Positions 24,401 through 32,700 of a stretch of DNA of 64,000 nt are shown here, in pieces. A model generated the notes under the pieces. The model was not told the origin of the DNA. It did no database searches and saw nothing but the letters and a program-made list of their open reading frames with translations. The stretch is taken from contig CANJKZ010000080.1 in assembly GCA_947471745.1 (NCBI GenBank), forward strand, positions 1,781,501 to 1,845,500. Direction: 5' to 3'. Numbering within the stretch: the stretch's first letter is position 1; the number at the start of each line of letters is the position of its first letter. Source of the stretch: Closterium sp. Naga37s-1. Its lineage: Eukaryota > Streptophyta > Zygnematophyceae > Desmidiales > Closteriaceae. Position numbers and translations under genes: made by a program.

Positions 24401-27400
24401 AGTAGTACTTCGTGTGTGTGTAGAGAGGTGACTGGCCTACTGTGCTGGGTACAAGTGTCACAAGCGCACCCCAGTGAGCCTCACTTATGATCTCCTAATC
24501 TCTTTACAAACCCCTACTCCTTCCCCTTCTTCTCGTCTCCCCACCAGCGGCCCTTCCTCTCCTGCGGCGCCTGCAGCAGCATCCGCTGCTCTCCTCCTCG
24601 CCCACCCTCCGCATTGCTGAGCTGGAGCTGACTCACGACCTCTGCCTTGCCACGTAAGCCACCCACAAGGCGAGGCGCACTGTGTGGCAGATGCTCAGGC
24701 GTGCATGTCACCACACCTCCCTCTCACCTGCTGCCCCTCACATCACACACAGCGCCCCCTGCATGCCAACAGCCATTGTTCTCCTGTCCACTCTTCTCCC
24801 TCCCACCACTGCAAATCCTGGCTGCTACCCAACCCACCACTTCCCTCCACCTCCCCCAACCCCATAGCTCATCCCATCCCTCTCTTACTCCGTCTCCTCT
24901 TCCCTGCCCCCACCAGCGGTCGCACATCTCAAGCACTGCACGTGTGCGAGCAGCTGGCAGCCATTTCCACACGCCACGGCCTCGCACACGGGGAAGAACA
25001 TGGCACAGGGCAGGGCGGAGGGCAGGGCGGCACGGAGATGGATTTGGAGTTGGAGGCGGCGTGCCGCCACGTGCACACCCTCATTGCCGCCTCGCGCTTC
25101 CCCCAGGTGCCCAATTGCATCTGCGCCGCTCCCTCACTCGCCTTCTTACTGCCTATCTTCCGCCACTCTTTCCCACCAAGAGCTGCATTTTCCCCTCCAT
25201 TGATCTTTGCTACCACACTTCGCACCAAAGCCTTCGCTTGTTCACCTCTCTCCCCCCTCTTCTCCTTCCCCTTCACCTTCTCGTCTCCCAGCCTTCCAAT
25301 GTTTCCACCTCTACCCTCCCTCTTCCCAATTCGTCCAACCCACCCTCGTCACAATTCGCCACCTTTTTTCCCTTCCCTCCAGGCGGCATCAGCAGCCAAG
25401 GCACTGTTCACAGCGTGCTGTCGCCACAACCGCCAGCTGTACCACGCGCGCTGCCTGCTGCTCATGGCGGAGCTACACCTGGTGAGACACCTGAGGCACC
25501 TGGTGAGACACCTGAAGCACCTGGTGAGACACCTGAAGCACCTGGTGAGACACCTGAGGCACCTGGTGAGTCACCTGAAGCACCTGGTGAGGCACCTGAG
25601 GCACCTGATGAGATTCCTGAGGCACTTGGTGAGACACCTGAGGCACCTGGTGAGATTCCTGAGGCACCTGGCTGCTGATCAGGCACCTGAGGCACCAGGT
25701 GTGATAGAGCTGTACCTAATAAGGGGCAGGTGGCAAGCAGGTTGTTGTGGGGCAGATGCTGGGGTTGTCGGCAGTAAGGGTTCTTAACAGGCTGCCCCTG
25801 TGACCCTGCTGCATCCCAGCCTGCTGCATCCGAGCTGCCATTTCACTTCTCTTTCTCCTCAACCCCCCACTGCCCATGCCCATAACCCATGCCTACCAGA
25901 AAGCCGGGTCACCAGCAGCTGCCCTGCCACACGCCCTGGCATGCGCGTCCCTGGCAGCCCTCCTGCACGCGCTGCTGCTGCAAGCCGCCGCCACCCTCAC
26001 TGCCGCTGAGGCCACCCTCGCCCTGGCGCCCTCTGCCTGCGGCCCTGCTGCTGCGGGGGGTGGCGCTGCTGCTGGGGGTGGCGAGAGCAGCAGCGGGCGG
26101 GAGTGCGCATTGCAAGCACTGTGGCTGCTGGATGGGGTGTGTCTGCCGTTGCTGCTAGGGCAGGCAGGTCTCACCATGCGCTGCCGCACCCTCATGCTCA
26201 TTGCCCACTGCCACCTCGCCATGGTTCCCCCAGCTGGTGCGTTCACTGCTTGTTGTCATTCATTCTTCTCCTCACGTATATGTCACCATGCACCCATGTC
26301 GCCATGCACCCATGTCGCCATGCACCCATGTCGTCATGCACCCATGTCGTCATGCACCCATGTCGTCATGCACCCATGTCTTCATGCACCCATGTCGTCA
26401 TGCACCCATGTCGTCATGCACCCATGTCGTCATGCACCCATGTCGCCATGCACCCATGTCGTCATGCACCCATGTCTTCATGCACCCATGTCGTCATGCA
26501 CCCATGTCGTCATGCACCCATGTCGTCATGCACCCATGTCGCCATGCACCCATGTCGTCATGCACCCATGTCGTCATGCACCCATGTCGTCATGCACCCA
26601 TGTCGCCATGCACCCATGTCGCCATGCACCCGTGTCGTCATGCACCCATGTCGTCATGCACCCATGTCGCGATGCACCCATGTCGTCATGCACCCATGTC
26701 ACCATGCACCCATGTCGCCATGCACCCATGTCGCCATGCACCCATGTCGTCATGCACCCATGTCGCCATGCGCCCATGTCGCCATGCGCCCATGTCGCCA
26801 TGCGCCCATGTCGCCACGCACCCATGTCGCCATGCACCCATGTCGCCATGCACCCGTGTCGTCATGCACCCATGTCGTCATGCACCCATGTCGCCATGCA
26901 CCCATGTCGCCATGCACCCGTGTCGTCATGCACCCATGTCGTCATGCACCCATGTCGCCATGCACCCATGTCGTCATGCACCCATGTCGCCATGCACCCA
27001 TGTCGTCATGCACCCATGTCGTCATATGCACCCATGTCGTCATGCACCCATGTCGTCATGCACCCATGTCGCTATGCACCCATGTCGTCATGCACCCATG
27101 TCGCCATGCACCCATGTCGTCATGCACCCATGTCGCCATGCACCCATGTCGTCATGCACCCATGTCGTCATGCACCCATGTCACCATGCACCCATGTCGC
27201 GATGCACCCATGTCGTCATGCACCCATGTCACCATGCACCCATGTCGCCATGCACCCATGTCGCCATGCACCCATGTCGTCATGCACCCATGTCGCCATG
27301 CGCCCATGTCGCCATGCGCCCATGTCGCCATGCGCCCATGTCGCCACGCACCCATGTCGCCACGCGCCCATGTCGCCATGCACCCATGTCGCCATGCACC

Positions 27401-28835
27401 CATGTCGTCATGCACCCATGTCGTCATGCACCCATGTCGTCATGCACCCATGTCGTCATGCACCCATGTCGCCATGCACCCGTGTCGTCATGCACCCATG
27501 TCGTCATGCACCCATGTCGCCATGCACCCGTGTCGCCATGCGGCCATGTCGTCATGCACCCATGTCGCCATGCACCCATGTCGCCATGCACCCATGTCGC
27601 CATGCATCCATGTCGTCACGCACCCATGTACAGCTTCATTGTCCTGTTCCCCATGTGCTAACCATACAACCTCTGTCACCCACCACCCCTGCACCCACCA
27701 CCCTTGCCACCACCACTGCATGCAGCGGTGCCAGGCAGTGTGCCTGCAGTGCTGCCGCTGCTGGAGGAAGCAGCCAACGGCTTCCACACCATGCAGGTCA
27801 GTGCCACCCACCAGGTCACTCCCACCCCGTCACTCCCACCCAGTCACCCACACCCCGTCACTCCCACCCAGTCACCCACACCCCGTCACTCCCACCCAGT
27901 CACCCACACCCCGTCACTCCCACCCAGTCACCCACACCCCGTCACTCCCACCCAGTCACCCACACCCCGTCACTCACACCCCGTCACTCACACCCCGTCA
28001 CTCAGTCACACCCCGTCACTCACACCAAGTCACTCACACCCCATCACTCACACCCCGTCACTCACACCCCGTCACTCACACCCCGTCACTCACACCCCGT
28101 CACTCAGTCACACCCAGTCACCCACACCCCGTCACTCACACCCCGTCACTCACACCCCGTCACTCACACCCCGTCACTCACTCACACCCCTTCACTCACA
28201 CCCCGTCACTCACACCCCGTCACTCACACCCAGTCACTCACACCCCGTCACTCACACCCCGTCACTCACACCCCGTCACTCACTCACACCCCTTCACTCA
28301 CACCCCGTCACTCACACCCCGTCACTCACACCCAGTCACTCACACCCCGCCACTCACACCCCGTCACCCACACCCCGTCACTCACACCCCCGTCACTCAC
28401 ACCCCGTCACTCACACCCCGTCACTCACTCACACCCCGTCACTCACACCCCGTCACTCACACCCCGTCACTCACACCCCGTCACTCACACCCGGTCACTC
28501 ACACCCCGTCACTCACACCCCGTCCGTCTCGGGCAGGTCAGAGCAATGCTCCTCCCTCAGGAGCTCGCCCCGAGAGGGACACGTCACCTGCAGGCAGTGC
28601 TGTGCCAGGGATGCTTTCTTAGCCAACTCAAGAATTCCCTTCTCCCTTGCCTTATCTCCCCCCTTCCCCTCAGGAGCTTGCCCGGGAGAGGGACGCACGC
28701 CACCTGCAGGCAGTGCTGTGCCACGTGGCGGAGCAGCCAGCCCTCCGTGACACTGCCGCCCGCCGCTTCCTGGAAATTACCAGTGCTCTCAGCGCGAACG
28801 CTGCCTGCCAGAGCCCACTGGAGCTGCTGCTGTGA
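9454..28835 (+). CDS. APC5: anaphase-promoting complex subunit 5 (APC5), 18 coding exons, 1197 aa
   Basis: TPR-type scaffold subunit of the APC/C ubiquitin ligase that drives mitotic cyclin and securin destruction. Exons (reading phases all agree, sum 3594 nt): 9454-9684, 10539-10800, 11609-11751, 12450-13144, 13279-13408, 19542-19627, 20215-20338, 20587-20619, 21150-21539, 23111-23517, 23726-23785, 23988-24055, 24548-24653, 24917-25106, 25383-25481, 25900-26236, 27726-27796, 28674-28835. Family signatures in order: N-terminal SVTPHRVALALLLRLL; SPDDLFSLF; LHRYFDYSAG across exons 6/7; DDVCLVHALTAICHLLS then RAAQLRLPRLVFA (exon 9); LRLGAHLFNDA (exon 10); a C-terminal helical-repeat region. Exon 4 encodes a long Gly/Glu/Asp-rich insert, and exon 9 a Gly-rich insert, so it is longer than the roughly 900-residue land-plant protein. 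Assembly is by eye; exons 3, 5 and 10 are the least certain, and a small exon between 9 and 10 may be missed. Confidence 0.85.
10801..10950 (+). repeat. 14-bp minisatellite of splice donors (APC5 intron 2)
   Basis: About 11 copies of GTGAGTGGKGCACT starting exactly at the first base of intron 2. The exon ends ...CTGCACT and every unit ends GCACT, so each unit recreates the exon-end/GTGAGT junction; one copy carries GTATGT instead. Confidence 0.95.
10985..11225 (+). repeat. 16-bp minisatellite CATGGACATGTGCACT
   Basis: About 15 copies in APC5 intron 2. The only common variant is GGACAT to GAACAT. It follows the donor-derived array after a short spacer. Confidence 0.95.
11466..11536 (+). repeat. 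echo of APC5 exon 3 acceptor and 5' end
   Basis: CGACCGTGTTGCAGCGTGTG and the following roughly 45 bp match 11595-11655, including the acceptor GTTGCAG, with a small insertion. The downstream copy is the one used, because it alone leads into the conserved LGLFLRSLL-coding segment. An 18-bp palindrome variant follows directly. Confidence 0.9.
11537..11554. repeat. dispersed palindrome copy (APC5 intron 2)
   Basis: TTTTGAGGCGCCTTAAAA, one base from perfect symmetry. It lies between the two copies of the exon 3 acceptor. Confidence 0.85.
11757..12260 (+). repeat. ACATGC-type hexanucleotide array (APC5 intron 3)
   Basis: About 80 copies of RYACATGC-like hexamers (CACATG, AGACATG, GCACATG variants) in the intron. 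Mostly alternating purine/pyrimidine. The long Cys/His/Met open frames on both strands here are artefacts. A more degenerate CATGGCAC-rich tract continues to 12445. Confidence 0.93.
13600..19500 (+). repeat. 45-bp satellite-like array, about 129 copies (APC5 intron 5)
   Basis: The unit starts GTGACTTGGCATGGCATGG and continues in ATGGC words to ATCGT or ATGGT. Two monomer types differing at one base (TCG or TGG in the frame of 13621) alternate mostly as three or four of the first to one of the second, giving a partial higher-order period of 135-180 bp. Copies are otherwise essentially identical. The edges (13590-13640 and 19440-19530) decay into ATCACATGGC variants. 45 is divisible by 3 and the unit lacks stops in five frames, which produces several false frames of about 2000 codons. 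Confidence 0.97.
19795..20150 (+). other. APC5 intron 6 with a palindrome copy
   Basis: Unique intronic sequence. It holds ACGAGGTGAC followed by TTTTAAGTCGACTAAAAA (19926-19943); the same GAGGTGAC-palindrome word recurs at 22315-22340. No gene. Confidence 0.6.
20339..20445 (+). repeat. three-fold repeat of the APC5 exon 7 donor
   Basis: The exon 7 end CCATGGG|G-GTATGTGTG is repeated as GCGATGGGGGTATGTGTG (about 20406) and GAATGGGGGTATGCC (about 20437), with diverged DNA between. Confidence 0.7.
22220..22395 (+). repeat. direct repeat flanking two palindromes (APC5 intron 9)
   Basis: 22220-22275 and 22341-22395 are direct copies (both contain GGTTGGTTGAAACCTCCGAT). Between them lie a perfect TTTTGAGTCGACTCAAAA (22276-22293) and a near-perfect copy (22323-22340). 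GGTTGGTTGAAACC is itself partly symmetrical. Confidence 0.9.
22613..22672 (+). repeat. GGTGT microsatellite (APC5 intron 9)
   Basis: About 9 copies of GGTGT/GATGT-type pentamers. Confidence 0.85.
22953..23026 (+). repeat. echo of APC5 exon 10 5' end
   Basis: CATCTGCGGCTGG...CATCTTTTCAACAACGC closely parallels 23109-23190 (CACCTGCGTCTGGG...CATCTATTCAACGACGC). The downstream copy follows a good acceptor (CCCCCAG) and continues in the conserved frame. A GAGGCGCCTCAAAA palindrome (23027-23044) separates the copies. Confidence 0.88.
23027..23044. repeat. dispersed palindrome copy (APC5 intron 9)
   Basis: CTTTGAGGCGCCTCAAAA, one base from perfect. It lies between the two copies of the exon 10 start. 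Confidence 0.88.
24056..24372 (+). repeat. 10/11-bp minisatellite of splice donors (APC5 intron 12)
   Basis: About 30 copies of GTGGGCTCAG or GTGGGCTTCAG starting at the first base of intron 12. Exon 12 ends GCCGCAG, so every unit recreates CAG|GTGGGC. Confidence 0.95.
25482..25670 (+). repeat. 21-bp minisatellite of splice donors (APC5 intron 15)
   Basis: Nine copies of GTGAGACACCTG + AGGCACCTG, beginning exactly at the donor. Exon 15 ends CTACACCTG, so each unit recreates CACCTG|GTGAGA. Confidence 0.95.
26281..27630 (+). repeat. 17-bp minisatellite CCATGCACCCATGTCGT, about 79 copies (APC5 intron 16)
   Basis: Variants are CGCC/CGTC/CACC in the last positions. An internal block (about 26640-26860) recurs at about 27187-27405, suggesting segmental duplication within the array. 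Confidence 0.95.
27797..28530 (+). repeat. 14-bp minisatellite GTCACTCMCACCCC seeded at the APC5 exon 17 donor
   Basis: Starts at the donor: exon 17 ends ACCATGCAG, and the intron begins GTCAGTGCCACCCACCAG, then GTCACTCCCACCC repeated about 50 times. Units drift from CTCCCAC to CTCACAC along the array. Confidence 0.93.
28556..28616 (+). repeat. echo of APC5 exon 18 5' end
   Basis: CTCAGGAGCTCGCCCCGAGAGG through GCAGTGCTGTGCCA repeats the true exon 18 start at 28671-28722, acceptor included. Confidence 0.9.
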
Positions 28836-29315
28836 TGCAGGTCGGTGTTGGAGGTGCCTGAAAAGTCGCCACTTTCCAGAATCCACCAGCGCTCTCAGCA
28901 CCAACGCTGCCTGCCAGGGCTCGTTGCAGCTGCTCTTGTGATGCATCATGTGTGAGGCCAAAGTTGCTGCTTCCTGGGATGGGAACCACTGGTGCTGCCA
29001 GTGCTGCTGCGGCTGCCTGCCACGGCCCACTGAAGCCGCTGTGGTGATGTGCGATGTGTGAGGGCAGGTCGGACTCTTAGGCGCTTAGAAGTTGCCGCTT
29101 CCTGGGAACAACCGGTGCTGCCAGTGCTGCTGCTGCTGCTGCTGCTGCTGTTTGCCACGGCCCACTGAAGCCGCTGCGGTGATGCATGACGTGTGAGTGC
29201 AGGTCGGCGTTTAAGGCACCTGAAAAGGCGCTGCTTCCAGGGAACCACCAGCGCCTCCCAGTGCCGCTGCAGCCTGCCACGGCCCAATGAGCCGCCGCTG
29301 TGATGCGGAGGCATG
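28763..29315 (+). repeat. five tandem copies (about 100-135 bp each) derived from the end of APC5 exon 18
   Basis: The terminal coding segment CGCTTCCTGGAAATTACCAG...GAGCTGCTGCTGTGA (28763-28835) is followed by four diverged copies starting near 28866, 28965, 29092 and 29227. Each retains a CTTCC-TGG...CCASYGCTSYCAG...TGCCA...GATG pattern. Degenerate palindromes (28846-28864, 29073-29090, 29209-29226) precede three of them. Non-coding beyond 28835. Confidence 0.85.
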
Positions 29316-29733
29316 TCGGTGTGGTGGCGGTGGATTGGGAAGACTGGTGTGAGGGGCGGGAGATTGCGATTCTCACACACGTTAGAAGACGCACGGTGGC
29401 GTCACTGCCCTTGGGTGGAGCAGCACACAGACGTGAAAGTTGGCTGTTAGAGAAAGGTGATTGTACATGAACAGGGTTGACATTCTGTAAATCTGATGCA
29501 GAAAGTTTTAAGATTTCTAATAGTCCTGGCCATGAAGAAGCATGCACATGTATATCTATGATTGGTTAGCTTGATTCATGGGTCTAGTTATATAAGAGGG
29601 CACAAGTACACCGTGTCTAAATTGAACCAGGACTGAAGTACGTAACAAGAGTTGAAAGGAGCTGACCGAGGAACTCCACAACGGAGCAAGTTTCTCCAAA
29701 ACCCTTTCTCGCCTGCCACTCCCTTGTGCCAAA
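29316..29733 (+). promoter_or_regulatory. 5' flank of GluRS with TATA-like box
   Basis: TTATATAAGAG at 29588-29598 lies about 140 bp before the GluRS start codon, with ATTGG (an inverted CCAAT) about 25 bp upstream. The spacing is compatible with a core promoter. No other gene is seen between APC5 and GluRS. Confidence 0.5.
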
Positions 29734-32700
29734 ATGGCTAATAAATCTGTCCTCCGGTTTCCGCAAGACGCGGCGCCTCTGGCGGCGATCGGAGCGGCGG
29801 CTATTGCTAAGATCGAGATCGATGCCGCCGTCGACGCGAGCCTGTCTGGAAGCACCCCGCCCGTGCTGTACCTCCCCACGGGGTACGCTCCCTCGCTACC
29901 TTAGACCCTCTCTGGAGCAGATCCGGCCACCTGCCTCCGCATTCGACCAGAATACCCACTTCCCTTACAATTTCCGTCAGATTCCCCTATAAATTGCCGT
30001 CATAGCATAGTCTGTCGCAGTCTGAGCCGATTGTGACCATCCCCTCGCACTCCTCGCCTCGCTCTCCTTTTCCTCGCCCTCCGTGGCCGCCCTACCGCCT
30101 CCAACATCTGCACGCCTCCTCGTCTCCCTCATTCTTCACCCCATCGAAGCTTCACAGAACAATAGAAGCTTCTTTCGCCTTGTCTACCGGACCATTTGAC
30201 ATCCCTTTCGCCCTATTCCCTCATGATCCTTGCTTATCCCATCTCCGTAAAACCCGTGCATCGCGTTACATCTGCCCCCTGAAACCTCTTCTATCGACTC
30301 GGTACCGATAGGCGTGAAACCCTTCGATGTCTTCCATCGTCGCCGTCATTGTCATGCCTTTGTACCGAGCTGACTTCTGAGTCGACTGAAAAGTTACCCC
30401 TTGCTCCCTCCCATTCGTCCGTTTTCCTCTCGTTTTTCTCCTACGTTCCTCCCTCCCCGCGTCGCCTCACCTCGCAACCAATCAGCGAAGAGCTACGGGG
30501 GGCCGGCACCATCCTCCGCTATTTCGGCCGCGTCGCGCAGCGGGAGGGCTTCTACGGCGGCTCAGATCCAATCGCCGCGTGCCAGGTGGGTCAGCAGGGG
30601 CGAATTGCTGAATGCCAGCTGGCTCAGCTGCGATGCTCTCAGCGTACAGCCTTAGCCGCTGACTCGCTTGCGGGTTCCGTCGTTCGTCGCCCTTCTCTAT
30701 TAGGGTGTTAATTTCCGCTGCATCTTGAAACGTTTCGCCTTTTCCATAACACCACAGCCCACGTCGTTAGGTCGACGACATGGTTGTCTGCGCACCTACC
30801 GTCGGCGTGGGCTCGCAGCCGCTTAACCAACTTACACGCATCTGCTCGTGCCTCAACGCCTACCTCCTGCTTCTTCCCACCACCTCACACCCCCATGCAC
30901 GGCTCCGTTGCTTCCCACCACCTCACACCCCTCCGCACCGCACTGCACCCACCAGGTGGACGAGGTGGTCGATTATGCACCAACTCTGGGCATCGGCTCC
31001 GAGTTTGAGCGTGTGTGCGCGTACCTCAACAGCTACCTCGCCGCGCGCACCTTCTTTGTCTCCTATGACCTCTCCATCGCTGATGTCGCCATCTATGCTG
31101 GCCTCTTTGGTACGTGCAGCACAGCACACCGCACTTGGCATGGCAGCATGGCATGGTTTCCCTTGGAATATCCTTCCTTCTTTGTCTCCTATGATCTCTC
31201 CATCGCCGACGTCGCCACAGCACAGCGCAGCACAGCACAGCACAGCACAGCGCAGCGCAGCGCATCGTTCCTGCTGTTCGAAAATCATAACTCGTTTGTT
31301 GACCAATATATATGCGTGAATCAGCGTGTGTGCACTGAACTGAAGTGTTCTGTGTAGTACCAACAACGTACCTACCTCCCATTACTCCCGTGCACGCGGT
31401 GACACGGCAGCCACAGGGCAGCGGTGGGACAGCATACGCCGGTCGCCCACAGCCAAGTACCCGAACCTCATCCGCTGGTTCAACACCGTCTCCGCCGAAG
31501 CTCCCGACCTCGCCCCGAGCCTGCTGCCCTTCAGCAGGAAGGCCGCCCAAGCCTTAGCCTCGGCAGCCAAGAAGGGGCCAGGCGCGGGCGAGGAAGCAGG
31601 CAAGGGCGGCGGCAAGGGGAAGGAGGAGAAGGGAGATGGCGGTGGGGGGGCGGCAGGGGGGGCAGGCGGAAGCACAGGGGGAGGGGGAGGGGGGGGAGAC
31701 AAGCCAGCGGAGCTGGAGCTTCCAGGGGCGGTGTATGGGCAGGTGGTAACCCGGTTTCCGCCTGAGCCCAGCGGGTTTATGCACATCGGGCACGCGAAGG
31801 CGGCTCTGATGAACCAGTTCTTTGCGGAGAAGTACGGCGGGAAGATGCTGGTGCGGTTTGACGACACCAACCCCAGCAAGGAGAAGGACGAATTCGTGGA
31901 GAGCATTCTGGCTGATATGGCGAGGTTGGGCCTCACGTGGGACACGATCACCCACACGTCTGATTACTTCGATGGGCTCATTGTGAGTTGGTGTGGGGGT
32001 GGGGGGAGAAGGGGGGCTGGGGGAGGGGAGGGGGATAGGGGGGGGAGGGCTGGCTGCCCATGCTGGTGTGATGGATGGGTTTGTTGTGAGTGAGGTGGTA
32101 CGTCGGGTGACGGGTGGTACTACCGGTGCTGGTGCTGCAAGGCATGAGGCACGGGGCATTGTTGTGTTGTGTTGAGTGAAGGAAGGACGGGTTTATTTTG
32201 TGGAGTGGAGAGCATTCTGGCGGACATGACATGGCGCGTCTGGGGCTCACGTGGGACAAGATCACCCACACCTCGGACTACTTCGATGGGCTGATTGTGA
32301 GTTGGTAGGGGCACAGGGGTGGGAGTGAGCAGTGGGGATGATCGCTCACACGCCTGACTGCTCTGATTGGTTTATTGTTAGTGGATTGTACGAAGCTCAC
32401 CTGCCTTCACTGTTTTCTCCCTTCCCGTGGGCTTGAGTGTCTGTTATCTCTCCCCCTGTTCCGCATCCCACCCCTACATTCCCTTACCTCCCTCCTCCTC
32501 CGTCTCCCCTCCTCCCTCCCCCGTTCACCTCGTCAGGCCATGTGTGAGAAGCTGATTCGCGAGGGCAAGGCGTATGTGGACAGCACGCCCAAGGAGCAGA
32601 TGAGGGAGGAGCGCATGGTGTTGTGACGGCCTCTGAGTTGACTCAAAAGCACCCTCGCCCCGCACCTCTTCCCCCCTGCAGGCGATGTGTGAGAAGCTGA

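Noticed and set aside
25482..28530. Possible CRISPR arrays
   Set aside because: The repeats are contiguous with no unique spacers, in a eukaryotic intron.
25876..28941. 1021-codon frame rich in HAPMSSC and HTPSL repeats
   Set aside because: Only its first part (25900-26236) is a real exon (APC5 exon 16). The rest is read-through of intronic minisatellites.
32535..32626. A real additional GluRS exon 5
   Set aside because: It stops at GCGCATGGTG without reaching the conserved part of the exon, and using it with the full exon would duplicate domain sequence.
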